DNA from: Flavobacteriales bacterium UBA7878
GTDB taxonomy: Bacteria > Bacteroidota > Bacteroidia > Flavobacteriales > Schleiferiaceae
Length of the DNA stretch: 64,000 nt
Direction: 5' to 3'
NCBI GenBank assembly: GCA_002501205.1
Contig: DLRW01000087.1
Location: 22,477 to 86,476 of the forward strand
This document shows, in pieces, positions 17,200 to 27,032 of the stretch. Within the stretch, counting starts at the first letter, position 1. The number at the start of each line of letters is the position of its first letter. A program made the translations under genes and the position numbers. The notes under the pieces are model-generated. The model did not search any database. It was not told the DNA's origin and saw only the letters and a program-made list of their open reading frames with translations.

Positions 17200-18015
17200 T
17201 TATTGATTTCCTAAAATGATGGGCAGGCCGTCTTTGCCGGAACCCACTACTATTACTTTGGAATTTTTTGATTCAGCCAGTTTTAAGGTGGCGTCAATTC
17301 CTTTTTCCTTTAGAATTTTATCCGTTAAGGAATTGGAGATAATCTCATTAGCACGGGCTTTACCTTCCGCTTCAATTCGCTGACGCTCGGCTTCTTTACG
17401 TGCTAACTGTAATTTAAACTCATACTCTAGAGAAGCCTGCTCTTGCTCCAACTTACGCTCAATAGCCTCTTTTAGTTTAGCGGGTAGTTTTACCTCCCTT
17501 ATCAGGATTACATCCAATATCAGATAATTTTCGCCCATGGGCTCAGCCGTGCGGGTGAAAATTTCATTTTGGATATCCTCTCTTTTAGTTGAATAAAGCT
17601 CTTCTGCATTATACTTACCAATAACCTCTCGAGCCGCCGATCGGATATAGGGCTTAATGATCTTATCGTGGTAATTGGCCCCAATTTCATCATGCAAATA
17701 ACCAATTCGATCTCCTTTGGGATAAAAGCGATAGGAAAGATCGAGGGTGATAGTCAGACCATTACGATCCAAGACATCCATTTTACTAAAGCTTTCCATT
17801 TTACGTACATCATAGGTATACACTGCATCCCAGGGCCATTTCACATGGAAACCCTGTCCATATACTTTATCCTTATCCAAACCGCCTTGGAATTTGCGGA
17901 AGATTACCGCCTTTTCGCCAGCATTTATGGTATAAGTGATAGAATTCCAGGTGAGGATAACTACCAAAAATGCCACGAAAGCCAGAACGATCAAAAATGT
18001 TGTTCTTTGTTTCAT
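17200..18015 (-). CDS. Prohibitin-like SPFH/Band 7 membrane protein
   Basis: A 271-residue protein. A short N-terminal charge cluster (MKQR) and one membrane helix (about residues 6-25) are followed by the SPFH domain (AGEKAVIFRKFQGG, GQGFHVKWPWDAVYTYDVR) and a long Glu/Lys/Arg/Ala coiled coil (about residues 175-235: EAIERKLEQEQASLEYEFK). It ends in a short hydrophobic tail (KVIVVGSGKDGLPIIL). Such proteins form large rings on the membrane and regulate FtsH-type proteolysis or microdomains. I chose the ATG at 18015: the longer frame to 18069 would overlap the vWA gene by 38 nt and bury the membrane helix. Confidence 0.9.
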   Translation of the reverse strand: MKQRTTFLIVLAFVAFLVVILTWNSITYTINAGEKAVIFRKFQGGLDKDKVYGQGFHVKWPWDAVYTYDVRKMESFSKMDVLDRNGLTITLDLSYRFYPKGDRIGYLHDEIGANYHDKIIKPYIRSAAREVIGKYNAEELYSTKREDIQNEIFTRTAEPMGENYLILDVILIREVKLPAKLKEAIERKLEQEQASLEYEFKLQLARKEAERQRIEAEGKARANEIISNSLTDKILKEKGIDATLKLAESKNSKVIVVGSGKDGLPIILGNQ

Positions 18016-18031
18016 AACCGTTTTATTTGAT

Positions 18032-20068
18032 TTAATAGCGCCCCCAGTATTTGCGGAGGAACCATTCAAGACTTAAGAAAACCAAAGCTACAAAGAAGAG
18101 CTCCCATTTGGTCAATAAATCCCGCTTAATCTTGTGCTCATTCAATTGTTGTGGCGCTTCCAATTGCGCTAAATCAGTCAGCATTTGAGGCCAATCTTTG
18201 AGCTCATAGGCCTTACCTCCACTTTGACTAGCCATGGCATCCAGCATTTCTCTGCGAGCTCGCAGATCTTGTTGTTCTAAAGAATTCTCCTGAACCCAAA
18301 TTCTGCCTCCTTTTTCATAGCTACGATCACCCAAGCGGGTACTGGCGGTATAGCTATAAAGTCCTGGGCTTAAACCATCCAGCTTTAATCGATAGAGATT
18401 CGACTCACGACTGAAACGATAATCATAGGTTTCGCCATTGGCCCCACTTAGCTTAAGACTCAAATCGGGTTCATTTACCAAATTCCCGCCTGGATTATAG
18501 AGTTTAGCAATTACTCGGGAGGGCGAACGCTCATAGAGTTCTTTCTCAAATTCAATTTGCAGGGGCTCTTCCCTTTCCTGTGCCTGTAAATATTGTACCC
18601 AGCGACGGAAGAATTGATCGAAGGCTCTACTCTGCTTTTCGTTCTTCACATTATACATGCGCCAGGACCAAAAGCCACGGCCTGCCAACAATCCTAAACG
18701 TTGCCCTTCCCTGCTTCCGGAAATAGCCAGCGCCTCATTGCTCTGTACATTGCCAATTTGCTTGTACAATACCACTTCGGCCCAAGCCGGCACTTCTAAA
18801 TTGCCGTACAATCCTTCGATAGGTGGCCAGGTGGGAAATAATGCTTTCTGCTCGGCGTCCAGAGCGAAAAGGCCTAAAGCATTAGCGTTTAATGCATATT
18901 GTTCCTCTGTATGCGGATTTAGTCCCTTGCCCAAACCCAAACTATGCAAGGCCCTTAAATTGGATTGTGATCCGGCAATGAAAAGCGTAGGAACTTTCTG
19001 ATTCCGAATTTCTTGCACCAGGCTTTCATCCCAGTCAAAGGCCAATAATACCCTCGCCTCTGTTAAATCCAATTCATTGCGATTGCGACAATAATGAATC
19101 TCCCAATTCGCTTCGCTTTGGATAGCTCTGCGGATTGCAGCTACATCAGGATGACTTTGGGGGCTATAAATCCAAATGGCATAGGCTTCCTTGCGCACCT
19201 CAAAGGCAATCTCCCTTTGGTCGTTGGACGGATTAGCATCTGCGGTAGCTTGAATGATGGCCAGGCTATAAGATTGTAAACCTTCTTCATCGGCAGCTAT
19301 TTCTACAATCAGACTTTCTAACCAATCTTCGCGATTAACCGTAAAATTAGCCTGATGCACTAACTGCTTCTCCACATTTCGAATTTCCAGCTTAAAGCTT
19401 GACCCGGCAGCATTACGCGCTGCCAAATCAATTTCCAAACTCAGCTTTCGGCCTAAGCTTACACTTTTATTGTAACGCAGGGCTTCAATCCCAATATCAT
19501 TGGCCTGCTCTTGGTTTCCGTATTTAAGAATGTAAAGGGGGGCATTGGCTTGAGCGGCATATTGCAAAGGATTTCGCCCCTGATTGTAAATCCCGTCTGT
19601 AAGTAATACTGTAGCTGCCAAAGGTTCGCCATAAAAGCGACTCTGCACCTCGTTTAAGGCTTGATAAATATTGGTGAACTCCGCTTCATCTACCGAGTCA
19701 GCATCCAAGGTATTGGCAAATACATAAGAGAAAAGCTGATACTTACTAAGCTGGTCTTCCGATTGCGCTGGCCAGGCCTCCAGGATCGAATCTAAAGCCA
19801 GGCTATCCTGATGATAGCGCATGGACCGAGAAACATCTTCCAAAAAAACCAGGCGTGGCTTTAAAGCCTGCACTTCTCTTTCTACAATTTGAGGTTTGAG
19901 TAAAAAGAAGCAAAGCAGCAGAAGCCCAAAAAACCGCAGGGCGGCCAGGGTCCAGATTTGGCTTTTAGTGTATTCCGGTTTGCGGAAATAATAAAAAAAG
20001 AGTCCCAGGCCGATCAATAGAGCAGCCGGGACTAAATACCAGGGTGAATAACTAAATGTGATTTCCAT
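18032..20068 (-). CDS. Large membrane-anchored vWA-like protein
   Basis: A 678-residue protein. Two N-terminal membrane helices (about residues 10-30 and 38-58) precede a von Willebrand A-like domain with a MIDAS motif DxSxS (D78, S80, S82) in LEDVSRSM. A conserved VLLTDGIYNQG follows, then a long region of immunoglobulin-like strands facing the periplasm (residues ~230-640) and a final membrane helix (WELFFVALVFLSLEWFL). This layout is typical of Bacteroidota membrane proteins related to BatA/BatB or the glutamine-amidotransferase-like family. Function is unknown. It sits 15 nt after fabG and 16 nt before the SPFH gene. Confidence 0.8.
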   Translation of the reverse strand: MEITFSYSPWYLVPAALLIGLGLFFYYFRKPEYTKSQIWTLAALRFFGLLLLCFFLLKPQIVEREVQALKPRLVFLEDVSRSMRYHQDSLALDSILEAWPAQSEDQLSKYQLFSYVFANTLDADSVDEAEFTNIYQALNEVQSRFYGEPLAATVLLTDGIYNQGRNPLQYAAQANAPLYILKYGNQEQANDIGIEALRYNKSVSLGRKLSLEIDLAARNAAGSSFKLEIRNVEKQLVHQANFTVNREDWLESLIVEIAADEEGLQSYSLAIIQATADANPSNDQREIAFEVRKEAYAIWIYSPQSHPDVAAIRRAIQSEANWEIHYCRNRNELDLTEARVLLAFDWDESLVQEIRNQKVPTLFIAGSQSNLRALHSLGLGKGLNPHTEEQYALNANALGLFALDAEQKALFPTWPPIEGLYGNLEVPAWAEVVLYKQIGNVQSNEALAISGSREGQRLGLLAGRGFWSWRMYNVKNEKQSRAFDQFFRRWVQYLQAQEREEPLQIEFEKELYERSPSRVIAKLYNPGGNLVNEPDLSLKLSGANGETYDYRFSRESNLYRLKLDGLSPGLYSYTASTRLGDRSYEKGGRIWVQENSLEQQDLRARREMLDAMASQSGGKAYELKDWPQMLTDLAQLEAPQQLNEHKIKRDLLTKWELFFVALVFLSLEWFLRKYWGRY

Positions 20069-20083
20069 TTGCAGATGCGGACC

Positions 20084-20830
20084 TTAGGTCAACATCCCAC
20101 CGTCTACCTGCAAGGTCTGACCGGTTACATAAGCCGATAAGTTTGAGGCCAGGAATAAGCAAGCATTGGCAACATCTTCCGGACTACCACCACGCTTCAG
20201 TGGAATGGCATCGCGCCAACCTTGTACGGTTTTCTCATCCAATTTATCGGTCATTTCGGTTTCGATAAAACCGGGAGCAATTGCATTACAGCGAATATTA
20301 CGAGAACCCAATTCGAGGGCCACAGACTTGGTAAAACCAATGATTCCCGCTTTGGATGCGGCATAGTTGGCCTGACCGGCATTTCCTTTAATCCCTACTA
20401 CCGAGCTCATATTAATGATGGATCCGGAGCGGGCTTTCAGCATAGTGCGCTGTACGGCTTTGGTAAGGTTAAAGATGGACTTCAAGTTGATTTGAATCAC
20501 CTTGTCGAAATCCTCTTCTGTCATTCGCATTAATAGGGTATCCTTGGTAATACCGGCATTGTTTACCAGTACATCGATGGTTTCGAAATCTTTTAAAACA
20601 TCGTCTACCAATTGTTGGGCAGCTTCAAAATCAGAAGCATCAGAGCGGTAGCCTTTGGCTTTTATACCATAGGCACTTAATTCTTTTTCAACCTCTTCGG
20701 CCTGAGCCACAGAAGAAAGGTAAGTAAAGGCCACCTGGCATCCTTGTTGGGCAAAAACCTCGGCAATTCCCTTACCGATACCTTTGGATGCTCCGGTAAT
20801 CAGAGCCACTTTTCCTTCGAGTAATTTCAT
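20084..20830 (-). CDS. fabG: 3-oxoacyl-[acyl-carrier-protein] reductase
   Basis: A 248-residue classical short-chain dehydrogenase. The cofactor motif TGASKGIGKG (residues 12-21) and NNAG (90-93) are intact, and the catalytic tetrad is complete: N115, S143, Y156, K160 (YAASK). The C-terminus (FLASNLSAYVTGQTLQVDGGM) is the FabG signature. It reduces beta-ketoacyl-ACP with NADPH in type II fatty-acid synthesis. It follows the thioesterase gene by 10 nt, and is co-transcribed with vWA/SPFH/pepD by spacing. No other fab gene is nearby. Confidence 0.95.
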   Translation of the reverse strand: MKLLEGKVALITGASKGIGKGIAEVFAQQGCQVAFTYLSSVAQAEEVEKELSAYGIKAKGYRSDASDFEAAQQLVDDVLKDFETIDVLVNNAGITKDTLLMRMTEEDFDKVIQINLKSIFNLTKAVQRTMLKARSGSIINMSSVVGIKGNAGQANYAASKAGIIGFTKSVALELGSRNIRCNAIAPGFIETEMTDKLDEKTVQGWRDAIPLKRGGSPEDVANACLFLASNLSAYVTGQTLQVDGGMLT

Positions 20831-20840
20831 ATACTGCTAT

Positions 20841-21296
20841 TTATTTGTCAATCGGAAGCCACGTAAAATCGGCGTGGCGTGGTAAGTTACTAAGCTTATC
20901 AATAAAATCTTGCGGGGGCAAGGTCAGTTTTCGCAATTTAAGATCAATAAAGGCTCCGAAAACCTCTACCGTGGCGCATAGAGTCTCACCTCGCCAAATT
21001 TCATGTACAAAGGCAAAACGGCCATAATCTTCACGCAACAGTTTCAGGGAGCCGGACATTATCAGGTCATCGCCGAAATGCAGCTCACGTCTGAAATTAG
21101 CTTTTTCCTCAAACAGTACCGGACCAAATCCGGCCCTAGCCATATCCTCTACCCTAATACCGCGTGCTATAAATAACTCTGTACGTAATTGGGCGGCAAA
21201 GTCATAATAAACGGAATGGCGCACATGACCATTAGGATCGAGATCGCTCCAACGAATGTGGAGTTTCTGCTCAAAACGACTACTGTTTTCTGTCAT
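20841..21296 (-). CDS. Acyl-CoA thioesterase, hot-dog fold
   Basis: A 151-residue protein. RWSDLDPNGHVRHSVYYDF has the 4HBT-type active-site arrangement (Asp in the DLDPNGHVRHSVY loop) and the central helix follows. Later strands (FGDDLIMSGSLKLLREDYGRFAFVHEIWRG) complete a single hot-dog domain. It hydrolyses acyl-CoA or acyl-ACP thioesters; chain length cannot be inferred. It heads the unit fabG-vWA-SPFH-pepD. Its -7 box CAAAGCTA is at 21304-21311, giving a near-leaderless message. Confidence 0.85.
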   Translation of the reverse strand: MTENSSRFEQKLHIRWSDLDPNGHVRHSVYYDFAAQLRTELFIARGIRVEDMARAGFGPVLFEEKANFRRELHFGDDLIMSGSLKLLREDYGRFAFVHEIWRGETLCATVEVFGAFIDLKLRKLTLPPQDFIDKLSNLPRHADFTWLPIDK

Positions 21297-21303
21297 AGGG
21301 AGG

Positions 21304-21311
21304 CAAAGCTA
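21304..21311 (-). promoter_or_regulatory. -7 box of the thioesterase-fabG unit (TAGCTTTG)
   Basis: A full match to TAnnTTTG on the - strand, ending 7 nt from the start codon at 21296. It marks a likely new transcription unit after the beta-barrel gene. Confidence 0.45.
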
Positions 21312-21337
21312 CAATGCTTCTGCAAATTGCGGCAGCT

Positions 21338-23053
21338 CTAAAAGCGATAAGTGAAACCGAATAAGGCATTGATGCCTTGAGCCCGATAACCGAGATACAT
21401 CTCGTAATCGCTATTCAGTAAATTGCTCAAGTTGATAAAGGCTCCAATGCGAGAATTGTAGTAATAGTCGATCTTTAAACCTAAATCAACATAAGGCTTT
21501 AACATGGCCTCCAAATTGGGATTGGCTTCTTGTACAAAGGCATGACGAGCACCCACATAGTTCAACATCAGGCCCAAGCCGACTTTTTCGCGATAGGTAT
21601 AGCTTCCTTCTACCTGCGCCTCGAAATAGGGACGGTACAAAGCCAATTGATTATCAGCCAGGCTGAAATCGCGAGCAGTGGCCGATGCAGTTAAGAGGAA
21701 TTTCTCCTCCCAATTAAAGTTAATGCTACCGGAAGCGTAGAATTCGCCCAAATCCTGATACAGAACATTGATACCATCACTCACAGAATCTAAATAGAAT
21801 TTGGGGTCGCGGTATAAGAAAGCATCCGAACGCAAATTGGCATAACCTCCTTCTACCCGAAAGGATGTAGAACTACTCAATAAACCTTCGGCGGCTACGA
21901 AAGCCTTAATGGTTCTGCTGGGTACCGAAGTTTGGCCCGTAGTAATAAAGGGGCTCATCCCATTAATATCGCGATAAGTATTGCGTTCCAATAAGCCGGT
22001 AATCCCACCTACAACGCTTAGTACATCAGGAACAGCTCGATAACGCACGATTAATTCAGGGAAGAAATAAGCTCCGCCATTGGTCTCTACGGGACGGCTG
22101 TCGTTATTCCCTAAGAAGTATAAATTCAAACCAAAGTCCAGGGCGTATTCGCCTTTGTCTACCCGGATATAAGGCTTCAATTGTACTTGCATAAAGCTCT
22201 GATCAAATAATCGAGAGCTATCGGCAACACTATACAAACTGTCGTATTTGGTATTGAAATAAGCTGCATTCAACTCCAGGAATAATTTCTGCTCACCGGC
22301 AGGTAAATTCCAATCCGAATGCACCTGAAAATCATTCTCCTGTGCCTTGTAATTATCCCCAAAATAGCGGTAACGAAGATCGATCTGCTTTAACCAGCCC
22401 ATTTCCTTTTCCCGGGATTCACGCAAAGAAGTTTGCACTCCAAAACTGCGATACCAGTTATAAGGAGCTTCACCTAATCCCAGGGTATCATCTCCAGGCA
22501 AGAAACTGAGCATTGGTCGACCGTAATAATGGTACTTATTTAAGTCGACATCTGCCGCCACATGCCAGGTATACTTGGAATAGAAACGATCGAAATAGCC
22601 TCCGATATGATTGCGCGAAAAGGCATTGTCCTCATAGAGGATATCCGAAACACCAGTCTTAGTTGACAAGTGCTGGGCATCAAAACCATAGCTGTATTTC
22701 GAGCTACGCTTACTATTGTAATAAACCTCGGCCAGGCCTGTATTATAAGCTCCATATCCTCCACGGATAAAGGCTCGATACAATTCGGGCACTTCCACTA
22801 CACGAATACGAGCCGGACTTAGAGGTTCCGGATTCATCCGTACATCCAGCGGTAAACTGTTAATGCTGTATTGAACTTCTATTTTTTGACTGATGCTATC
22901 AGCATATTGAGGTTGCTCCAAAATTTTCTGAGCATCCTTAACCTGTGCCTTATAGCGATCGGTAACCTTTAATTCTAAAGATCCCAGATTATCTGGCTGA
23001 GCAAAGGCGGAAAAACCACCTAAAAGCAATAAGCTTAATCCGATCTTTCGCAT
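21338..23053 (-). CDS. Outer membrane beta-barrel protein (TonB-receptor-like)
   Basis: A 571-residue protein with a signal peptide (MRKIGLSLLLLGGFSAFAQ). After a periplasmic region of about 90 residues come many alternating amphipathic strands rich in Tyr/Phe (for example KYSYGFDAQHL, YTWHVAADVDLNKYHYYG) and an aromatic C-terminus ending in Phe (LFGFTYRF), as barrel proteins have. There is no obvious plug domain or TonB box, so it is more likely an orphan barrel than a full receptor. The start at 23053 lies 1 nt after the stop of the large TPR gene upstream, so the two are almost certainly made together. Confidence 0.78.
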   Translation of the reverse strand: MRKIGLSLLLLGGFSAFAQPDNLGSLELKVTDRYKAQVKDAQKILEQPQYADSISQKIEVQYSINSLPLDVRMNPEPLSPARIRVVEVPELYRAFIRGGYGAYNTGLAEVYYNSKRSSKYSYGFDAQHLSTKTGVSDILYEDNAFSRNHIGGYFDRFYSKYTWHVAADVDLNKYHYYGRPMLSFLPGDDTLGLGEAPYNWYRSFGVQTSLRESREKEMGWLKQIDLRYRYFGDNYKAQENDFQVHSDWNLPAGEQKLFLELNAAYFNTKYDSLYSVADSSRLFDQSFMQVQLKPYIRVDKGEYALDFGLNLYFLGNNDSRPVETNGGAYFFPELIVRYRAVPDVLSVVGGITGLLERNTYRDINGMSPFITTGQTSVPSRTIKAFVAAEGLLSSSTSFRVEGGYANLRSDAFLYRDPKFYLDSVSDGINVLYQDLGEFYASGSINFNWEEKFLLTASATARDFSLADNQLALYRPYFEAQVEGSYTYREKVGLGLMLNYVGARHAFVQEANPNLEAMLKPYVDLGLKIDYYYNSRIGAFINLSNLLNSDYEMYLGYRAQGINALFGFTYRF

Positions 23054-23054
23054 A

Positions 23055-26000
23055 TTATTTCTCAATTATTTCAGGTTCCTCCAAAGGGAAATCTTCTCCC
23101 GGACTATCTAAAAACTGCAGGTCGCCTTCGGCATCCAGCAAAATGGGTGATTCCTGCTTTCGCAAGAGCGCTTCTTTTTCCGCAATCGCACGGGCTTCCG
23201 CATCCTGAATTTCAGTTTTCAAAGCTTTGGCTTGGTCCACCAATTCGGCATTATCCTCACTGCTAATAATGAAATCGAGAATATAATTGGCCTGGAAAAT
23301 ATCATCCAATTTCCAGAAGTTGCGGGCCATCATTAATAAGGCCTTCATTTTCCATTCACGGTAAGATGGCAAAGCCTCAATCATTTGATTAATCAAAGTA
23401 TTACTGCTGTCGTATTCTTCCTGTTTTTGGCGAATTAATGCCATGTGGTAATAGGCTTCAGCTTTAGTAGCACCAGCGGTAGCTTTCTGAACTTCGCTAA
23501 AGAGCAGGAAGCTCTGATTGTAGGCTTCCTGACGGAAATATACCATAGCCTGGTAGCGCTTGGCTTCATTGCGCAGATTTTCGCTCACTTGATCCATGTT
23601 CAATACTGCTGTACTTTGCTCCATAAGAGCCTGATCATCACCTAAGCGATCTGCACAACGCATTAAACCAGTACGAGCGCGCAGCAATTGTTCTTTACTT
23701 TCCGCTAAGCGGGCAAAGCGATCGTAGCGTTCGCGAGCCAGGGCATAATTGCTATCTGCAAAATCTTGAGCCGCCAGGAAAGGCAAGCCGGCCAATTTGT
23801 ATTCGCGGTTATTGCTGTGTTCCAAAGCAGCGTATAAAGTGTAGGCCTCTGCTTTTTTCTCAGTGCGCAAAGCAGCATCAGCAGCCAGGAATTGCGCCTC
23901 CTGCATAAATACTCCATTGGGGAAGCGACTTAAATAATTATCCAAAGATTGGTAAGCTGCTTCATAATTGCCTTCGGCATAAATATCAAAGGCAGCACTG
24001 TAGGCAGTTGAATCTAATGCTGTTTCTTTAATATCCATGAATTCGATAGTAGCTACCCAATCCAAATAGGCCGTAATATTTCGCTCTCGCTTATAAACGA
24101 TCTCTGCTAAACGAATCGCTTCATAGGCTTTTTGGGTTCCTGGATACTTATCTACAATCTCCTTATAAACCGTAATCGCCATTTCATTTTGATCGCGGTT
24201 GCTGTAGATCAAACCTTGCTTAAGCTGCACTTCCAATAAGCGATCGCTATTCGGATATTCATTTTCGAACTCCTTGAAAACCTGTAGGCTATTGGCGTAA
24301 TCATCCATATGTAGATAGGTTAAACCCAATTCGAATTTGGCTTTTTCCGCGTAAACTGAACGGGAGTATTTACCCAATAAAGTTTTCAGTTCCAGGACCT
24401 TCTCATCCTGTTTTTCATCCAAGCCCAAGCAAACCGCTCTTTGGTAATGCGCATAATCCGATTCAACGCTGTTAACCTGTATGGCCTTCTGATAAAAATC
24501 GGAAGCCAACAAATAGCCCCCAGTTAAGAGATAGGCATCACCTAAGCGCAAATAGGCATCAGCCTTGCGCGGGTCTTGAGTTTTAGCATCGCGGGCAAAG
24601 ATTCGGAAATCATCCGCCGCCGCTTTAAAATCAAAGATTTTATAGGCACAATAGGCACTGTGGTAATAGGAACGTGCATACACGGTTTGGTTTGCCGCTC
24701 CTTTTCCTGCCCGGAAATTTTGAAAGGAATTACGCGAATTTTCATAATCGCGAAGACGGTACTGACATTCGCCAATCCAATAAAGCGCCAGGTTGGCCAG
24801 ATCTTTATCCTCAGGATATGCGCGTGATTCTTCGTACTTCTTTAAGGCCCCGGCAAATTTTAGGGAGTTGAATAATTCAGTAGCTCGATAAAAGGCAATT
24901 TTCTGATAAATACCGCGCATTTCAGGGCTATTGATACCCGTTATCTTAATAGCTTCCATGGCCCGGTCGTAATCCTTGGTAGTGATGTATATATTGGCCA
25001 AATACCCATTGATCTCCTTGCTGTGCTTTGAATTTGGGTAACGACGCAAAAAGTCCTGTAATACTTCAATGGCATCCTTAAAGGGGCTGGCCAGTTCATA
25101 GCTTAGCTTGATATAATTAAAGGCAGCATCTTCTGTAATTTCAGGCGAATGGTTAATATCCGCTGCCGCTTTAAAGGCTACCATGGACTGGTTCTTCTCT
25201 CCTACTTTTAAATAAGCATCCCCTAAATGGTAATAGGCGTTTTGGCGTAATTCTTCCGGTCCAGCAGTAATCTTATTAAAAGAGCGAATCGCTTCGGCAA
25301 ACAAGTCTTCCCGGTAATAGGAATACCCAGCCTGATAGTGATCTTTCAATTTCATGCGCCCTCCTTTCTCCTGATAGATATTGAGGTATTTGAGCGTGTT
25401 TGCGAAGTCTTTACGGCTGTAAAAAGCATCCGCTAAAAGCTTGGCAATCTCTGGCGCTCTGGTCTCACTTGCGTTCGCAATAAGCTCTTCCCCTACTTCA
25501 ACTAGTTTATTATAATCTTCCAGGGCATAGTATATATGGGCCAAATAATAAGGCACCATCGGTCCGAAATTGGGATCTTCTTGCAGAGGCAAGAAATTAT
25601 TCAAAGCCTCAGCATAACTACTATCAGCGTACAATAAGTGAGCATAGTAATAGCGTGCAGAATTTGCATAGGCGCTGTTTCCATCTTTCAATTTCAGGAA
25701 AAGCTCCTGGGCCGGAGAAGATTGTTCATCCTGTAAAAGCGCATAGGCCCATTTAAATTGAAACTCCGCTTTTTGCTCCGCATTTAAAGCATAGGGGTCT
25801 ACCTTATCATAATAGGGAATCGACTGACGATAACGCTTTAAGCTGAAGAGATTATTCGCATAACGCAGCCACAAACGATTTTGCAAGGGGCTGGTTTCAT
25901 GCATTTGAGCGAATTCTTCTACCCTTTCTTCGATATCGCCATGGTAGAGCTCAATCGCACAATAAGCCGCAAAATAGCGGGCATTCATCCGTTTTTCTTC

Positions 26001-26195
26001 GCCATAAGACGGATTGTCTGCAATGCGATCAAAAATAAGTTGGGCATTACCGTATTGCTGCTTTTCTAAAAGTTCCAGAGCCGACTCATAATCCTCTTCG
26101 TTGCCTTGCAGGTGTTGATTCACCTGAGCAGACAAGGAAGATGAAAGTAAGATGAGTATAGCCAATGAGCGTTTTAAAGCCTTGAAAATGCGCAT
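23055..26195 (-). CDS. Giant secreted tetratricopeptide-repeat protein
   Basis: A 1046-residue protein with a signal peptide (LKRSLAILILLSSSLSAQ). Almost the whole chain is built of TPR or Sel1-like helical pairs (for example AYYHLGDAYLKVGEKNQSMVAFK, ADAYLRLGDAYLLTGGYLLASDFYQKAI, AKFELGLTYLHMDDYANSLQVFKEF), more than twenty by eye. The last ~60 residues are an acidic, Glu-rich coil and tail. TPR solenoids bind proteins or peptides; a periplasmic or lipid-face location is expected. It is coupled by 1 nt spacing to a barrel protein, which is probably its partner. The pair is common in Bacteroidota but, as far as I know, without defined function. Confidence 0.88.
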   Translation of the reverse strand: MRIFKALKRSLAILILLSSSLSAQVNQHLQGNEEDYESALELLEKQQYGNAQLIFDRIADNPSYGEEKRMNARYFAAYCAIELYHGDIEERVEEFAQMHETSPLQNRLWLRYANNLFSLKRYRQSIPYYDKVDPYALNAEQKAEFQFKWAYALLQDEQSSPAQELFLKLKDGNSAYANSARYYYAHLLYADSSYAEALNNFLPLQEDPNFGPMVPYYLAHIYYALEDYNKLVEVGEELIANASETRAPEIAKLLADAFYSRKDFANTLKYLNIYQEKGGRMKLKDHYQAGYSYYREDLFAEAIRSFNKITAGPEELRQNAYYHLGDAYLKVGEKNQSMVAFKAAADINHSPEITEDAAFNYIKLSYELASPFKDAIEVLQDFLRRYPNSKHSKEINGYLANIYITTKDYDRAMEAIKITGINSPEMRGIYQKIAFYRATELFNSLKFAGALKKYEESRAYPEDKDLANLALYWIGECQYRLRDYENSRNSFQNFRAGKGAANQTVYARSYYHSAYCAYKIFDFKAAADDFRIFARDAKTQDPRKADAYLRLGDAYLLTGGYLLASDFYQKAIQVNSVESDYAHYQRAVCLGLDEKQDEKVLELKTLLGKYSRSVYAEKAKFELGLTYLHMDDYANSLQVFKEFENEYPNSDRLLEVQLKQGLIYSNRDQNEMAITVYKEIVDKYPGTQKAYEAIRLAEIVYKRERNITAYLDWVATIEFMDIKETALDSTAYSAAFDIYAEGNYEAAYQSLDNYLSRFPNGVFMQEAQFLAADAALRTEKKAEAYTLYAALEHSNNREYKLAGLPFLAAQDFADSNYALARERYDRFARLAESKEQLLRARTGLMRCADRLGDDQALMEQSTAVLNMDQVSENLRNEAKRYQAMVYFRQEAYNQSFLLFSEVQKATAGATKAEAYYHMALIRQKQEEYDSSNTLINQMIEALPSYREWKMKALLMMARNFWKLDDIFQANYILDFIISSEDNAELVDQAKALKTEIQDAEARAIAEKEALLRKQESPILLDAEGDLQFLDSPGEDFPLEEPEIIEK

Positions 26196-26327
26196 ATTAG
26201 CTTTAATTAATCTATCGTTCTAAAGTAGGAGTATTTCAGGGGCAGCATTTTTAAGGCGACAATAAGTTTTAAACGCGCTCTGTTAATTATTATTGAGGTT
26301 CTGAGCTATTGCTCTTGATGCTTGTAG

Positions 26328-26335
26328 TATTTTTG
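26328..26335 (+). promoter_or_regulatory. -7 box TATTTTTG of ftsE
   Basis: A full match to TAnnTTTG, 10 nt before the ATG at 26346. No TTG at -33 with correct spacing. Confidence 0.45.
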
Positions 26336-26345
26336 AAATTGACCT

Positions 26346-27032
26346 ATGAAAGGAGATCCCATACTCAGACTCACACAGGCCCGCATTAATCAGGGCAAGA
26401 CTGTAATCCTTAGTGATGTTGACCTGCATATTAGTCAGGGCGACTTTCAATACCTCATTGGATCAACCGGCAGCGGTAAGTCCAGCTTGCTCAAAACCCT
26501 TTATGGGGATTTACCCTTAATGGAAGGCAGCGGCGAAGTTTGCGGTATAAAACTCAATAATCTAAAAGAGAAGGATATCCCGGGTTTACGCCGTCGTTTG
26601 GGAATCGTTTTTCAAGATTTTCAATTGCTCACCGATCGCTCAGTACACGATAACCTGAAATTCGTTTTGCAAGCTACCGGATGGACTTCTAAAAAGGAGA
26701 TCAAGAAGAAGATTCAAGAAGTCTTGAGCAAGGTAGGCATGGATCAAAAAGAAAGTAAAATGCCACATCAACTTTCAGGGGGTGAGCAACAAAGAATTGC
26801 CATTGCCCGGGCTTTACTGAACGATCCCCAGCTAATATTAGCCGATGAGCCTACCGGAAACCTGGACCCTTCTACCTCAGAGGAAATTATGATTTTACTG
26901 GAACAAATTTCCAATAGCGGACGCGCCATATTAATGGCTACTCATGATTATTCGCTGATCTTGAAATTCCCTCATGAAACCCTAAAATGCGAAAACGGAA
27001 CCGTCTTTAATACGGTCCAGAACAGCTTATAG
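26346..27032 (+). CDS. ftsE: Cell-division ABC transporter ATP-binding protein
   Basis: A 228-residue ABC ATPase. Walker A is GSTGSGKSS (G39-S47), the Q-loop is FQDFQLL, the signature is LSGGEQQRIAIARAL and Walker B is LILADEPTGNLD, with a switch His in ATHDY. Compact size and RRRLGIVFQDFQLL fit FtsE, which with FtsX controls peptidoglycan hydrolases at the division site. No ftsX is next to it, which is usual in Bacteroidota where the two genes are often apart. LolD or MacB-type ATPases are the alternative. The stop codon overlaps the GTG of the next gene by 1 nt. Confidence 0.85.
   Translation: MKGDPILRLTQARINQGKTVILSDVDLHISQGDFQYLIGSTGSGKSSLLKTLYGDLPLMEGSGEVCGIKLNNLKEKDIPGLRRRLGIVFQDFQLLTDRSVHDNLKFVLQATGWTSKKEIKKKIQEVLSKVGMDQKESKMPHQLSGGEQQRIAIARALLNDPQLILADEPTGNLDPSTSEEIMILLEQISNSGRAILMATHDYSLILKFPHETLKCENGTVFNTVQNSL

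Noticed and set aside
18016..18069. Longer start for the SPFH protein
   Set aside because: It would overlap the vWA gene by 38 nt and add a polar stretch before the membrane helix; the ATG at 18015 suits the family.
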